Of a stretch of 64,000 bases of DNA, positions 37,602 through 49,768 are shown piece after piece. Source of the stretch: Humidesulfovibrio sp. (GTDB taxonomy: Bacteria; Desulfobacterota; Desulfovibrionia; Desulfovibrionales; Desulfovibrionaceae); the NCBI RefSeq assembly GCF_031082295.1, contig NZ_JAVHLD010000011.1:1-64000 (forward strand), written 5' to 3'. Each line of letters begins with the position of its first letter. The first letter of the stretch is position 1. The notes beneath the pieces were generated by a model that was not told where the DNA came from, did not search any database, and saw nothing but the letters and a program-made list of their open reading frames with translations. The position numbers and the translations under genes were made by a program.

Positions 37602-38324
37602 ATGGATAAGCTGCGCTACTCACGCGTACTGCTCAAGCTCAGCGGCGAGGCCCTGGCAGGTGAACAGAAGTTCGGCATCGAACCCAAGGCAAGCGGCATC
37701 TTCTGCGGCGAGATCGCAGACATCGCCAGCATGGGCGTGCAGGTGGCCCTTGTCATCGGCGGGGGCAACATCTTCCGTGGCATGGCCGCCAGCGAGCAGG
37801 GCATGGACCGCGCCCAGGGCGACTACATGGGCATGCTCGCCACGGTCATGAACGCGCTGGCCGTGCAGGACGCGCTGGAGAAGATCGGCTGCGACACCCG
37901 CGTCATGACCGCCATCTCCATGAAGGAAGTGGCCGAGCCCTACATCCGCCGCCGGGCCGTGCGGCACCTGGAACGCGGGCGCGTGGTCATCTGCGCGGCG
38001 GGCACCGGCAACCCCTACTTCACCACCGACACCGCGGCCGCCCTGCGCGCGTCGGAACTCAAGTGCGAGGCCATCCTGAAGGCCACCAAGGTTGACGGCG
38101 TGTACGACAAGGATCCCCGCAAGTTCATGGACGCCGTGCGCTACGACACCGTGACCTACATGGAGGCCCTGGAGAAGCGCCTGGGCGTCATGGACGCCAC
38201 GGCCATCTCGCTGGCGCGTGACAACCGCCTGCCGATCATTGTATTCAACCTCTTTGAACAGGGAAACATCCGCCGCGTCATCAAGGGCGAAACCGTCGGA
38301 ACAATTGTCGAAGGAGGGAACTGA
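37602..38324 (+). CDS. pyrH: UMP kinase
   Basis: A 240-residue uridylate kinase of the amino-acid kinase fold that phosphorylates UMP. Visible are [19 protein letters not shown] and the C-terminal [17 protein letters not shown] lies five bases before the ATG. The stop codon is one base before the frr ATG, so frr is read by coupling. Confidence 0.97.
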   Translation: MDKLRYSRVLLKLSGEALAGEQKFGIEPKASGIFCGEIADIASMGVQVALVIGGGNIFRGMAASEQGMDRAQGDYMGMLATVMNALAVQDALEKIGCDTRVMTAISMKEVAEPYIRRRAVRHLERGRVVICAAGTGNPYFTTDTAAALRASELKCEAILKATKVDGVYDKDPRKFMDAVRYDTVTYMEALEKRLGVMDATAISLARDNRLPIIVFNLFEQGNIRRVIKGETVGTIVEGGN

Positions 38325-38325
38325 T

Positions 38326-38880
38326 ATGCACGCTGTCATCGAAGACGGAAAAAAACGCATGGCCGGGGCTCTCGCCAGCCTCTCCAAGGAATTCGCGCGG
38401 CTGCGCACGGGCCGGGCTTCCGTGTCCCTGATCGAGCCCATCATGGCCGACTACTACGGCACCCCCACGCCGGTGAGCCAGATCGCCTCGCTCTCCGTGC
38501 CCGACGCCCGCACCATCACCATCCAGCCCTGGGACAAAGCCGCCTTCGGGGCAGTGGAAAAGGCCATCCTGAAAAGCGATCTGGGGCTTAACCCGGTCAA
38601 CGACGGCAAGATGATCCGCATCAGCATGCCTCCCTTGACCGAGGACCGCCGCAAGGACCTGGTCAAGGTGGCCAAGAAGTTCACCGAAGAGTCCAAGGTG
38701 GCTGCGCGCAACGTCCGCCGCGACCTGAACGAGCTCTTGAAGAAGCTGCAGAAGGACAAGGAAATCACCGAGGACGAGCAGCACAGGCTCACCGATGAAG
38801 TGCAGAAGCTCACCGACGAGACCATCAAGAAATGCGACGAGGTCTTCGCCGCCAAGGAAAAGGAAATCCTGGAGCTGTAG
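38326..38880 (+). CDS. frr: Ribosome recycling factor
   Basis: A 184-residue ribosome recycling factor that splits the terminated ribosome together with EF-G. The helical core shows [10 protein letters not shown] and Y-Y-G-T-P-T-P, and [10 protein letters not shown] near the C-terminus. The start at 38326 has AAGGAGGG six bases upstream; the longer frame overlaps pyrH. uppS follows three bases after the stop. Confidence 0.97.
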   Translation: MHAVIEDGKKRMAGALASLSKEFARLRTGRASVSLIEPIMADYYGTPTPVSQIASLSVPDARTITIQPWDKAAFGAVEKAILKSDLGLNPVNDGKMIRISMPPLTEDRRKDLVKVAKKFTEESKVAARNVRRDLNELLKKLQKDKEITEDEQHRLTDEVQKLTDETIKKCDEVFAAKEKEILEL

Positions 38881-38883
38881 CTG

Positions 38884-39606
38884 ATGCTCGACCCTGCTGG
38901 CGTGCCTGCGCACGTCGCCATCATCATGGACGGCAACGGCCGCTGGGCCACCGCCCGTGGTCTGCAACGCAGCGAAGGCCACCGAGCGGGAACCCGCGCG
39001 GCCAAGGCCATCGTCACGCGTTGCCGCGAGCTCGGGGTGCGCCACCTGACCCTGTACACCTTCTCGCGTGAAAACTGGTCGCGCCCCAAGGAAGAGGTCG
39101 GGCTGCTCTTCGACCTGCTGGTGGACTACCTGAAGGGCGAACTCAAGAACCTGCTCGACCAGGACATCCGCCTGAAGGTGCTGGGCGAGTTCGACGGCCT
39201 GCCCTTCATCGCCCGCCAGGCCCTTTCCCACGTGATGCAGAAGACCGCCAAATGCGCCACCATGACGCTCAACCTGGCGCTCAACTATTCCGGGCGCGAG
39301 GAGATCCTGCGCGCCGCCCGCGCCCTGTCGGCCAAGGGCGTCCAGGGCGAAGCCCTGACCGAGGAGGCCTTCGCCGCGGAGCTCTACACAGCGGGCCAGC
39401 CCGACCCCGACCTCATCATCCGCACCAGCGGCGAGCTCCGGCTGTCGAACTACCTGCTCTTTCAGGCCGCCTATTCCGAGTTCTACTTCACCGACACCCT
39501 CTGGCCGGACTTCGGCCCGGAGGAACTGGAGCGCGCCCTGGAAGACTTCCAGGGCCGCCAGCGCCGCTTCGGCAAAACCGGCCAGCAGCTGGAGCGCGCC
39601 ACTTAG
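38884..39606 (+). CDS. uppS: Isoprenyl transferase (undecaprenyl diphosphate synthase)
   Basis: A 240-residue cis-prenyltransferase that makes the lipid carrier for peptidoglycan and surface polysaccharide. The catalytic segment I-I-M-D16-G-N-G-R-W is at the N-terminus, followed by R-S-E-G-H-R-A-G and the C-terminal I-R-T-S-G-E-L-R-L-S-N-Y-L-L-F-Q. All binding residues are present. It ends the pyrH-frr-uppS unit; the usual cdsA-dxr genes do not follow. Confidence 0.96.
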   Translation: MLDPAGVPAHVAIIMDGNGRWATARGLQRSEGHRAGTRAAKAIVTRCRELGVRHLTLYTFSRENWSRPKEEVGLLFDLLVDYLKGELKNLLDQDIRLKVLGEFDGLPFIARQALSHVMQKTAKCATMTLNLALNYSGREEILRAARALSAKGVQGEALTEEAFAAELYTAGQPDPDLIIRTSGELRLSNYLLFQAAYSEFYFTDTLWPDFGPEELERALEDFQGRQRRFGKTGQQLERAT

Positions 39607-39630
39607 AGCCGACCACGGCGGAGGTCCACC

Positions 39631-41463
39631 GTGACGAGCCGCGCATCTCCATGCCTGGCATCCCTTCTCGCCAGGACCCTGCTCTGCGGCCTCGCCCTGC
39701 TCCTTCGCACCACCCTGGCCATCGCTGGCGGCCACGCCGAGACGCCCATGATCCACGAAACCAATGTGGCTGTTCCCATGCGCGACGGCGTGATCCTGCG
39801 CGCGGACCTCTGGCGGCCCGCCGGCGAAGGCCCGTTCCCGGCGCTCATTTGCCGCACTCCTTACGGCAAGGCCACGGACAAGGACGAACACCGCTTTGCG
39901 CTCGCTGCGCTCAAGCGCGGCTACGCCGTCATGATTCAGGACGTGCGCGGCCGTTTCGACTCGGGCGGCGAGTTCGAGCCGCACAGGAACGAGGGACGCG
40001 ACGGCTACGACACCATCGAGTGGGTGGCGCGCCAAGGCTGGTGCGACGGCCGCGTCGGCACCTTCGGCCTGTCCTATCCCGGCTCGGTCCAGTGGCTGGC
40101 CGCCCTGGAACAGCCGCCGCACCTCAAGGCCATGGCCCCGGCCATGACCTACGCCAGCCTGCGCGAGGCCGTGTATCCCGCCGGTATTTTCGACACCGAC
40201 TGGGCGCGCTGGGCGCTTCTGGCCATCGCCCCGGACCTGCGCGCGCGCAAGCGCCTGCCCGGCCCCAAGACCGCGCGCGAGGCCTGGGCGGACTGGCGTC
40301 GGCGCGGCACGGAATATTTCGAGGGACATTTGCCGCTGCTCACCCAGCCGGACCTGACCCAACCCGCCAGCGGCGCTCCGCCCTTCTACGCCGAATGGCT
40401 GCGCCACCCGCGCGGCGACCGCTGGTGGGACTTCGCGGACATGGCCGGACGCTACGGCCGCGTCACCGCGGCGGTGCTGAACCTCTCGGGCTGGCACGAC
40501 GACGCCTTCAGCACCCACGGGGCCATCGCCAACCACCTGGGCCTGCTGGCCGCCCGCATGGGCCAGCACGATGCGCGGACGGAACTCGTGCTCGGCCCCT
40601 GGTCCCACGGCATCCCCGCCGTCACCGGCGAGCGCGACTACGGCACCCGCGAATTCGACACCACGGCGCACCTGGACTACGACGCGCTGGTGCTCGACTT
40701 CATGGACCGCCACGTGCGCGACCAGAAACCGCAGAGCCCGCCGCCCAAGCCCGTGCGCTACTTCCTCATGGGCGAAAACCGCTGGCGCGAGGAGTCGACC
40801 TGGCCCCCGGCAAGCGCCAAGCCCTATGCGATCCACCTCGGCCCACGGCGCGAGGGCAGCGTCGTGAACCGGCTCGCCCACGCGGAGCCGCCGCCCGGCC
40901 CCTCCTCAAGCTCCTTCGTGGCCGACCCGGACAAGCCCGTGCGCGAGATACCCGGCTCGGAGCTGGGCCCCACGGACCAACGGAGTCTGACCCCCGGCGG
41001 CGACATCCTGCTCTTCCAGACCCGGCCCCTCAAGCGGGACATGGCCGTGGCCGGGCACATCCGCGCGGAAATCTACGTCTCCACCGACGCGCCGGACATC
41101 GACCTCTACGTCAAGCTCCTTGATGTGGAGACCAAGGGCGAGGTCTACAACCTCATGGACTCCGGCGCGGAGGTCATCCGCGCGAGCCTGCGCGAGGCAA
41201 CGCCCCGCCAGCGCAACGCAAAGCGCCTGCTGGAGCCGGGCCGCATCTATCGCCTGAACCTGGACAACCTGCTCACCGCCAACACCTTCCGCAAGGGCGA
41301 CCGCATCCGCGTGGTCCTGTGCGCCAGCTGGTATCCGGGCATGGCCCGCAACCTCCAGACCGGAAAGGATGAAACCACCTCAAGCGCCGTGCGCAAAGCG
41401 GTGATAACCATCCACCACGACGCCGAGCACCCGAGCAGGCTCATCCTTCCGGTGCTGCGCTAG
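39631..41463 (+). CDS. Exported CocE/NonD-family hydrolase
   Basis: A 610-residue alpha/beta hydrolase of the X-Pro dipeptidyl-peptidase (S15)/CocE type. A signal peptide spans about 1-36 (ending A-I-A-G-G-H-A). The nucleophile is S148 in G-L-S148-Y-P-G-S; the acid is likely the aspartate in S-G-W-H-D-D and the base the histidine in G-P-W-S-H-G. The C-terminal jelly-roll domain (about 390-610) is complete. Members act on acyl esters or amides; the substrate is unknown. The start is GTG with GGAGG six bases upstream, 24 bases after uppS. Confidence 0.9.
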   Translation: MTSRASPCLASLLARTLLCGLALLLRTTLAIAGGHAETPMIHETNVAVPMRDGVILRADLWRPAGEGPFPALICRTPYGKATDKDEHRFALAALKRGYAVMIQDVRGRFDSGGEFEPHRNEGRDGYDTIEWVARQGWCDGRVGTFGLSYPGSVQWLAALEQPPHLKAMAPAMTYASLREAVYPAGIFDTDWARWALLAIAPDLRARKRLPGPKTAREAWADWRRRGTEYFEGHLPLLTQPDLTQPASGAPPFYAEWLRHPRGDRWWDFADMAGRYGRVTAAVLNLSGWHDDAFSTHGAIANHLGLLAARMGQHDARTELVLGPWSHGIPAVTGERDYGTREFDTTAHLDYDALVLDFMDRHVRDQKPQSPPPKPVRYFLMGENRWREESTWPPASAKPYAIHLGPRREGSVVNRLAHAEPPPGPSSSSFVADPDKPVREIPGSELGPTDQRSLTPGGDILLFQTRPLKRDMAVAGHIRAEIYVSTDAPDIDLYVKLLDVETKGEVYNLMDSGAEVIRASLREATPRQRNAKRLLEPGRIYRLNLDNLLTANTFRKGDRIRVVLCASWYPGMARNLQTGKDETTSSAVRKAVITIHHDAEHPSRLILPVLR

Positions 41464-41534
41464 TCGCCATGGCGTTCCCGGCCTTGCCTTCCGCGCCAAT
41501 ACATGTTTGCCTGCGGAAAATATCCGGAGGTTCC

Positions 41535-42056
41535 ATGCGTCGCACTCTTTTCGCCCTTGCCCTGACCCTGAGCCTGGCCGCCCCTGCCCTGGCCGCCGTC
41601 TCCCAGACGCCCAAGGCCCAGTCCCAAAAGGACTTGCCTCGCGTGGAGGACGTGCTGACCTACATCGACCTGTTCGGCTACCGCGAGATGATGGAGATCT
41701 CCGTGGACCGCCAGCTGGCGGCCATCGTTGATTTCATCCGGTCCCAGCGCGAGGAGGTTCCTGCCCGGTCGCTGGAGATCATCCAGGAGGAGCTGCGCAA
41801 GGAGCTTGCCAGCGCCACGGAGCGCTCCCTGCGCGACATGGCCGCCGTGTTCCAGCGCCACCTGACCCAGGCTGACGTGGACTTCCTCATCAGCGTGGGT
41901 CGCGACCCGCGCATGCAGAAGGTCGTGAAGCTGCAGCCGAAGCTGGCCGTGGAACTGGAGAAGGTCGGCGAAAGCCTGGCCGACGACGTTTACCGCCGCG
42001 CGGCCCCACGCATCGAAGAGCGCCTGAAGATGATCGAGGGCGGGGAAAATATCTAG
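41535..42056 (+). CDS. DUF2059-like exported protein
   Basis: A 173-residue exported protein with a Sec signal peptide (about 1-21, L-A-A-P-A-L-A-A). The mature part is helical and resembles the DUF2059 type, with repeated M-x-x-x-V-x-R-Q-L-x-A and F-Q-R-H-L-T-Q-A-D-V-D-F-L. Function is unknown. The start at 41535 follows TCCGGAGG by four bases. It is 71 bases after the CocE gene and may be on the same transcript. A long hairpin terminator lies 170 bases downstream. Confidence 0.8.
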   Translation: MRRTLFALALTLSLAAPALAAVSQTPKAQSQKDLPRVEDVLTYIDLFGYREMMEISVDRQLAAIVDFIRSQREEVPARSLEIIQEELRKELASATERSLRDMAAVFQRHLTQADVDFLISVGRDPRMQKVVKLQPKLAVELEKVGESLADDVYRRAAPRIEERLKMIEGGENI

Positions 42057-42458
42057 AAGGGAACTTTGAGATTTTCTAGTCTTTCTCTAGAATAGGCTGG
42101 CCGCAAAGGTTTCGAGGCTTCTGCGTACAAGGAAAAGCGGCTTTAGTGCTCAAATAGCAGTTTCTTGCAGATTCATTGAGATAGACGATACGACTCTTGC
42201 GTCGGACACGTGCACTGGAATTTGACGAAAAAACGGTAGGCAGGAAGAATTCCTGGCTACCGTTTTACTTTGTTAACATGCCAATGCAAATATCTTTGAC
42301 ACAGCACTTATGCCTCAGCAAGAATCACGTGAGACAAAACTGATTTTTTATATGCACCTGCAATGCAATGACAAGAAACTTTAAATTTATAATTTATCAC
42401 TCGTTTTACATCGCGCTTAAATCGCAGCGAAACATTCGGCAGCACAAGTGTTATCCGC
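42057..42458. other. 402-base AT-rich gap without a recognised gene
   Basis: No gene was found. The base composition is clearly more AT-rich than the flanking genes, with runs such as TTTAAATTTATAATTTAT near 42381-42398. It holds one long hairpin (42230-42266) that can stop transcription from either side. The rest could hold a small RNA or be a decayed sequence; nothing recognisable was seen. Confidence 0.6.
42230..42266. terminator. Long bidirectional terminator hairpin
   Basis: A 17-base arm starting AAAACGGTAG pairs with the arm ending CTACCGTTTT with one mismatch and a GAA loop. T-runs lie at both ends (TTTT on plus, TTTTTT on minus), so it can serve the converging DUF2059 and radC transcripts. 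Confidence 0.85.
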
Positions 42459-43181
42459 CTACAAGAACCCGGCGTCCTGAAAACTGAAGTGCGCGCCCTC
42501 CGTGACCACCAGATGGTCCAGCACGCGCAGGCCAAGCTCCTCCGCCGAGCGCTTGATGCGCCGGGTGAGGTCCAGGTCCGCCTGGGACGGCTTGGGGTCG
42601 CCACCGGGATGGTTGTGCGCAAGGATGAGCCCCGAGGCCGAGTGCTTGAGGGCCAGGGCCAGCACCTCGCGAGGGTACACCGCGGTCTGGTCCACGGTGC
42701 CGCGCCCCACGCGCTCCCAGGCCATGAGCCGGTTCTTGTTGTCCACCAGCGCGACCCAGAACTCCTCCACCTTCAGATGCCCGATGCGCGCACGCGCGGC
42801 CTCGGCCACCACCTCCGGCCCGGAGAACACCTGCTTCTCGCGCACCGGCGCCTCTCCCACGCGGGTGAACACCTCGCGCAGCAGCGCCCAGTGCCCGCAC
42901 AGCGACTCACCGAAACCGGACACCTCGCTCAAGGCCTCGGGCGCGGCGAGCATGACCTCGCGCAGGGAGCCGAAACGCGCCACCAGCTCCTTGGCAAGGG
43001 GCTTGGTGTCGCGCCGGGGCAGCACCTGCCCCAGCAGGAGTTCAAGGAGTTCATAGTCGGCAAGAGCCTTGGGCTCGGCCTGGAGCTTCTCGCGCAGGCG
43101 CTGGCGATGTCCCAGGTAATGCGGGGGGGGACTCTCGGCGGCCTTGAGCGCCTTGGCCGCGACCTTTTTGGGCGGGCTCAC
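42459..43181 (-). CDS. radC: RadC family protein (JAMM domain)
   Basis: A 240-residue RadC-type protein. The N-terminal helix-hairpin-helix region is about 20-110, followed by an MPN/JAMM domain with the zinc motif A-H-N-H-P-G-G-D-P-K-P-S-x-A-D (HxHx10D). Despite the name a repair role is not established for the family. The GTG start at 43181 overlaps the holA stop by four bases (GTGA). It is the last gene of the ribBA operon run. Confidence 0.92.
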   Translation of the reverse strand: MSPPKKVAAKALKAAESPPPHYLGHRQRLREKLQAEPKALADYELLELLLGQVLPRRDTKPLAKELVARFGSLREVMLAAPEALSEVSGFGESLCGHWALLREVFTRVGEAPVREKQVFSGPEVVAEAARARIGHLKVEEFWVALVDNKNRLMAWERVGRGTVDQTAVYPREVLALALKHSASGLILAHNHPGGDPKPSQADLDLTRRIKRSAEELGLRVLDHLVVTEGAHFSFQDAGFL

Positions 43182-44266
43182 CCACGCCTCCCCGGCGTGG
43201 CCTGGGGCATCCCGCCGCCCATGAGCTCGGCCAGCTCGGCCACATAGCTCTCCAGGGCGTCATCGGGCCGCCTGGTGCCGCCGATGACCCCCAGGTTGGC
43301 GTCCAGCGTCAGCTCGATGATCCTGGCGATGCCGGCGCGGCCCAGACGTTGCGCCATCTTCTGCATGGCGGGCTTGTCGCTGGGGCGCATGCGCACCTTG
43401 GCGCCCTCGCCTTCGCAGAGCATCCACAGCTGGCGCGCCTGCCAGGCCACATAGCCCAAAAGCTGGAACAGGATTTTGTCGCCCGAGGGCCGCAGGTGGT
43501 CGTCCAGCACGCGCGCCCAGACCTCCCGGGCGGCGCGGGGGCTCTTGGACGACTCCGCCAGAGCCTTCATGAAATCGAAGAACTCCATGTCGCCGTGAGG
43601 GGCCACAAGAAGCGCCAAGTCCGGGGTGATGATCTTCCCGTCCCCGGCGGCCAGTTCGATCTTGTCGAGTTCAAGCCCGGCGGCCAGGCCGTCGCGAGGG
43701 AGCGCCTCCGCCAACGCCGTGCGTGCGGCCGGGTTCAGGGTCAGGCCGCGCTCCGCGGCCCAAGCGTCGAGATATTTCGGCAGGGAGGCGTCGGTGAGGC
43801 CGGGGGACTGCCAAACCCATTTGTTCTGCTCGGCGGCCTGCCAAAAGGCGCGCCTGGGCAGGAAGTTCGGCACAGCGGCCTTGCCCTCCTTCCACGCGCC
43901 CTCCAGGCAGAACACCGGCAGCACCGTGCTGGCAGTATTCTTCAGGTTCTCGCCCAAACGGTCCCACACCTCGGCCTTGAGGGATTCGGCCCGGCGCAGC
44001 AGGAGCACGGTGGGGGTGGAGAACAGGTTCTGGGTGGTCAGCTCGCCCCAGTAGGCCGGGGGAAAGGGGTCCTCATCGCCCCAAAATAGCTTTCGGACGC
44101 AACCAGGCCCCATGCCGTCCACCAGCGCCGCCGCCTGCCGCCGCAGCAGCTCCGCGTCCGGGCAGACCAGGAAGCGGATGCCGTGGCGGCCAAGCGCCGG
44201 GCTGGCCGATGCCGGGCTGGCCGATGCTTGTCGAGGCGGCTTTGAAGCGCCCGGAGGTCGGAGCAT
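43178..44266 (-). CDS. holA: DNA polymerase III subunit delta
   Basis: A 362-residue clamp-loader delta subunit. Sequence conservation is low but the fold order fits: an N-terminal AAA+-like domain (P-D-A-E-L-L-R-R-Q-A-A-A-L; L-F-S-T-P-T-V-L-L-L-R-R) and a helical C-terminal domain (L-L-G-Y-V-A-W-Q-A-R-Q-L). The gene order leuS-lptE-holA is the same as in other Proteobacteria and supports the call. The first 27 residues are an odd A/S/P-rich tail that includes a 15-base tandem duplication at 44196-44225. Confidence 0.85.
   Translation of the reverse strand: MLRPPGASKPPRQASASPASASPALGRHGIRFLVCPDAELLRRQAAALVDGMGPGCVRKLFWGDEDPFPPAYWGELTTQNLFSTPTVLLLRRAESLKAEVWDRLGENLKNTASTVLPVFCLEGAWKEGKAAVPNFLPRRAFWQAAEQNKWVWQSPGLTDASLPKYLDAWAAERGLTLNPAARTALAEALPRDGLAAGLELDKIELAAGDGKIITPDLALLVAPHGDMEFFDFMKALAESSKSPRAAREVWARVLDDHLRPSGDKILFQLLGYVAWQARQLWMLCEGEGAKVRMRPSDKPAMQKMAQRLGRAGIARIIELTLDANLGVIGGTRRPDDALESYVAELAELMGGGMPQATPGRRG
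44196..44225. repeat. holA: 15-base tandem duplication in holA
   Basis: GCCGGGCTGGCCGAT occurs twice in direct succession (44196-44210 and 44211-44225), encoding a repeated A-S-P-A-S unit near the N-terminus of the delta subunit. The frame is preserved. Confidence 0.9.
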
Positions 44267-44276
44267 GGGCAGGCTC

Positions 44277-44810
44277 CTAGTAGTTCTCGGTCATGAGGTC
44301 GGCCATGCGGCGCACGGCCAGATCCGTGACGCGCAGGTCCGCGCCGTCGGAGTCGCCAGGAAAGAAGGATTCCGTCTGGGCCTGCTCGCCGGAGTCCCAC
44401 AGGACCGCGCCGTCGCTGGCGCGCTTGACCTGGAAGGTCAAGGTGAGCCCGGTGCTGAGCTTCACGGACTGGTCCTGCTGGCCTGCCACCATGGTCGAGC
44501 GCGTGAACTTCTTGATGACGACCGTCAGCAGCGAGGTGGCCTTGTCCTTGTCCGTCCAGGTGATGAACCTGCGCTTGGTGAACTCGTCGCGGATGAGGGA
44601 GCGCAGGCGCGGCTCAAGCCAGGGCTCGACGGTGGGGTTCTCCACCCGAGCGATGGCCATGCTGCGGAAAGCGGGGTCCAGACGCGAAACCGCGTCCGGG
44701 TCCGGCCCGAGAACCGTCCCCTGGCCGGTGAAGGTGTAGCCGCAGCCGCACAGGGTCCACGTGGCCGCAAGCAGCAGCACAAGGCCAAATACACGCTTCA
44801 TCCCGCGCAT
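44277..44810 (-). CDS. lptE: LPS assembly lipoprotein LptE
   Basis: A 177-residue (or 174 from the second ATG at 44801) outer-membrane lipoprotein with the lipobox L-C-G-C followed by G-Y-T-F-T-G, typical of LptE, which plugs the LptD pore for lipopolysaccharide export. It includes R-S-M-A-I-A-R-V-E-N-P-T and L-S-T-G-L-T-L-T-F. The position between leuS and holA is the classic one. Sequence identity in this family is low, so context carries much of the call. Confidence 0.88.
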   Translation of the reverse strand: MRGMKRVFGLVLLLAATWTLCGCGYTFTGQGTVLGPDPDAVSRLDPAFRSMAIARVENPTVEPWLEPRLRSLIRDEFTKRRFITWTDKDKATSLLTVVIKKFTRSTMVAGQQDQSVKLSTGLTLTFQVKRASDGAVLWDSGEQAQTESFFPGDSDGADLRVTDLAVRRMADLMTENY

Positions 44811-44831
44811 GCGGCACCTCCCCGGCGCTTT

Positions 44832-47342
<2,511 letters not shown>

Positions 47343-47365
47343 CTGCTACTCCCGGAAACAGGCGG

Positions 47366-47902
47366 CTACTTTGCCGCCCTGGTCAACGTGTCCTTCGACG
47401 TGGCGCCCGAACTCGCCTCGGCCTTCTTGTCGATCTTCTTTTCAATGCCGAAGCGCCCCTCGTCCACGGCCCTGGCCACGGCATCCAGGATGCCGTTGAC
47501 AAAGGCGCGCGAACTCTCGTCGCCGTAGCCCTTGGCCAGCTCGATGGCCTCGTTGATGGCCACCTTGAGCGGGATGTCGGAGCGGTGCAGAATCTCAAAG
47601 AGCGAAAGGCGCAGGATGGCCAGCTCGACCTTGCCGATGCGCCCGATCTTCCAATGGTCCGAATGCTTGCCGATGATCTTGTCGATCTCCGGCAGATGCT
47701 CACTCACTCCCTGCACCAGCTGCGAGGCGAAGCTCTTGGCGTCCTCCAGCTCGCACTCCTCCACGGCGGGGTTGCGCTTGAAGGCCAGGCGCACTGCCGC
47801 TTCGCTCTCCTGGGGCACAAAGCCCATGCCGAAGAGAACCTGGAAGGCCAGGGTGCGGCCCTGTCTGCGCGAGCCCTTGCGCTTGTCCGGCGCTGCTGTC
47901 AC
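47366..47902 (-). CDS. nusB: Transcription antitermination factor NusB
   Basis: A 178-residue NusB, which binds boxA RNA with ribosomal protein S10 for antitermination. The segments R-T-L-A-F-Q-V-L-F, L-R-L-S-L-F-E-I-L and A-I-N-E-A-I-E-L-A-K-G-Y-G are seen. About 30 charged residues at the C-terminus exceed the usual length. The GTG at 47902 has GAGGAG six bases upstream; the neighbouring TTG is less likely. It follows ribH by 15 bases, a common order. Confidence 0.94.
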   Translation of the reverse strand: MTAAPDKRKGSRRQGRTLAFQVLFGMGFVPQESEAAVRLAFKRNPAVEECELEDAKSFASQLVQGVSEHLPEIDKIIGKHSDHWKIGRIGKVELAILRLSLFEILHRSDIPLKVAINEAIELAKGYGDESSRAFVNGILDAVARAVDEGRFGIEKKIDKKAEASSGATSKDTLTRAAK

Positions 47903-47917
47903 CAATGACTCCTCGGC

Positions 47918-48388
47918 CTAGAGCTGCGCGAGAACGCGCGCGGTCTCAAGCATGGCCATGGCGGCGTCGACGCCCTTGTTCCCGGCCTTGGAGCCGGAAC
48001 GCTCGATGGCCTGCTCAAGGTTGTCCGTGGTGAGCACGCCGAAGCCCAGCGGCATGCCGTGCTGCATGCTCACCTGGGCCAGGCCCTTGGCGCATTCGTT
48101 GACCACGACGTCAAAATGCGGGGTGGCGCCGCGAATAACCGCGCCAACGCACACCAGGCCGTCGTACTTGCCGGACTTGGCGAGCTTCTGGGCCACCACC
48201 GGCATCTCAAACGCGCCGGGGATGCGCACGATGGTCAGATCCTCGCGGCTGGCGCCGTGACGGACGAGCGCGTCCACGGCTCCGCCCACCAGCTTGTCCA
48301 CAATGAAATCATTGAAACGGCTGGCCAGAATGGCCACTTTCAGCCCCTTGGCGTCCAGCTGTCCTTCGACGGTCTTGATATGGCCCAT
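47918..48388 (-). CDS. ribH: 6,7-dimethyl-8-ribityllumazine synthase
   Basis: A 156-residue lumazine synthase, the penultimate step to riboflavin. It has [32 protein letters not shown] and the T-T-D-N-L-E-Q-A segment. The ATG at 48388 has GGAGG six bases upstream. It is 46 bases after ribBA. Riboflavin synthase and RibD are not in the window. Confidence 0.97.
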   Translation of the reverse strand: MGHIKTVEGQLDAKGLKVAILASRFNDFIVDKLVGGAVDALVRHGASREDLTIVRIPGAFEMPVVAQKLAKSGKYDGLVCVGAVIRGATPHFDVVVNECAKGLAQVSMQHGMPLGFGVLTTDNLEQAIERSGSKAGNKGVDAAMAMLETARVLAQL

Positions 48389-48434
48389 GGTCGTCCTCCG
48401 TTCAGGAAAGGTCAAAGTTATTGCGTGGGCTGCG

Positions 48435-49655
48435 CTATTTTTCCGCGTCGCCCAGATTGTGCAGCATGTGGCCCATCTTGTCTTTCTTGGTCTGCAGGTA
48501 GCGCTGGTTGACCTCGCAGGCGGCCATCTCGATGGGCACGCGCTCCACGACCTTCAGGCCGTAGCCCTCCAACCCGACGATCTTCTTGGGGTTGTTGGTC
48601 ATCAGCCGCATCTGCGACACGCCGAGCGACACCAGGATCTGCGCGCCGGTGCCGTACTCGCGCAGGTCGGGCTGGAAGCCCAGCTTGGCGTTCGCCTCGA
48701 CGGTGTCGTAGCCCGCGTCCTGCAGGTGATAGGCCTTGATCTTGTTGCCCAGGCCGATGCCCCGGCCTTCCTGGCGCATGTACAGGAGCACGCCCGAGCC
48801 TTCCTTCTCGATCATGCACATGGCGGCGCCCAGCTGGTCGCCGCAGTCGCAGCGCATGGAGCCGAACACGTCGCCGGTGAGGCACTCGCTGTGCACGCGC
48901 ACGAGCACGGGCTTGTCCGGGCTGATATCACCCTTGAACAGGGCGATGTGGGTGCGGTTGTCGGCCTCGGAAGTGAAGGCCGCGGTCTTGAACTGGCCCC
49001 AGCGGGTGGGCAGTTCGGCCTCGGCGATCTTGGTCACGGCCTTGCCGCCGAACTTCATGCGGTGCTTGATGAGGTCGGACACGGAGCAGATCTTGAGGCC
49101 GTGCTCGACCGCGAAGAGCTCCAGGTCCGGCATGCGGGCCATCTGGCCGTCCTCGCGCATGATCTCGCAGATGACTCCGGCGGGCTTGCACCCGGCCAGG
49201 CGCGAGATGTCCACGCTGCCCTCGGTCTGCCCGGCGCGCACCAGCACGCCGCCGCTTCTCGCGCGCAGGGGGAAGATGTGGCCGGGGGTCACGATGTCCG
49301 TGGCCTTCACGCCGTCGGCCACCGCCGTCAGAATGGTGTGGCTGCGGTCAAAGGCGCTGATGCCGGTGGTGACGCCTTCGCGCGCCTCGATGGACACGGT
49401 GAAGTTGGTGCCGAACTTGGACTGGTTGCTTTGCGCCATGAGCGGCAGCTCCAGCCGGTCGATCATGGCGGGCTCCATGGCCAGGCAGATCAACCCGCGT
49501 CCGAACTTGGCCATGAAATTGATGGCTTCAGGGGTGGTTTTCTCAGCGGCGATGACGAGGTCACCCTCGTTCTCGCGATCCTCGTCATCCACCATGATGA
49601 CCATCCGGCCCTGCCGGATGTCCTCGATGGCTTCCTCAATGCTGCACAGGGGCAT
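48435..49655 (-). CDS. ribBA: Bifunctional DHBP synthase/GTP cyclohydrolase II
   Basis: A 406-residue fusion supplying both precursors of riboflavin. The N-terminal RibB half has [13 protein letters not shown] and G-H-I-F-P-L-R; the C-terminal RibA half has the zinc site [15 protein letters not shown] and R-Q-E-G-R-G-I-G-L. The ATG at 49655 has GAGG eight bases upstream. No FMN riboswitch was found ahead of it, but a sigma-70-like promoter is visible at 49769-49797. It heads the run to radC. Confidence 0.97.
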   Translation of the reverse strand: MPLCSIEEAIEDIRQGRMVIMVDDEDRENEGDLVIAAEKTTPEAINFMAKFGRGLICLAMEPAMIDRLELPLMAQSNQSKFGTNFTVSIEAREGVTTGISAFDRSHTILTAVADGVKATDIVTPGHIFPLRARSGGVLVRAGQTEGSVDISRLAGCKPAGVICEIMREDGQMARMPDLELFAVEHGLKICSVSDLIKHRMKFGGKAVTKIAEAELPTRWGQFKTAAFTSEADNRTHIALFKGDISPDKPVLVRVHSECLTGDVFGSMRCDCGDQLGAAMCMIEKEGSGVLLYMRQEGRGIGLGNKIKAYHLQDAGYDTVEANAKLGFQPDLREYGTGAQILVSLGVSQMRLMTNNPKKIVGLEGYGLKVVERVPIEMAACEVNQRYLQTKKDKMGHMLHNLGDAEK

Positions 49656-49768
49656 GGGTGAACCTCGCTCGTAAAGCCGTGGAGGGAACAATCATCCCGC
49701 CAGGCCGGATTCTCAAACATCAGAACCAATCTGTTTACCCCAAAACCATGCGGCGGGGAAAGATGTTT

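Noticed and set aside
38281-40881. Minus-strand open frame of 866 codons
   Set aside because: Shadow of frr, uppS and the CocE gene; composition and lack of motifs argue against it.
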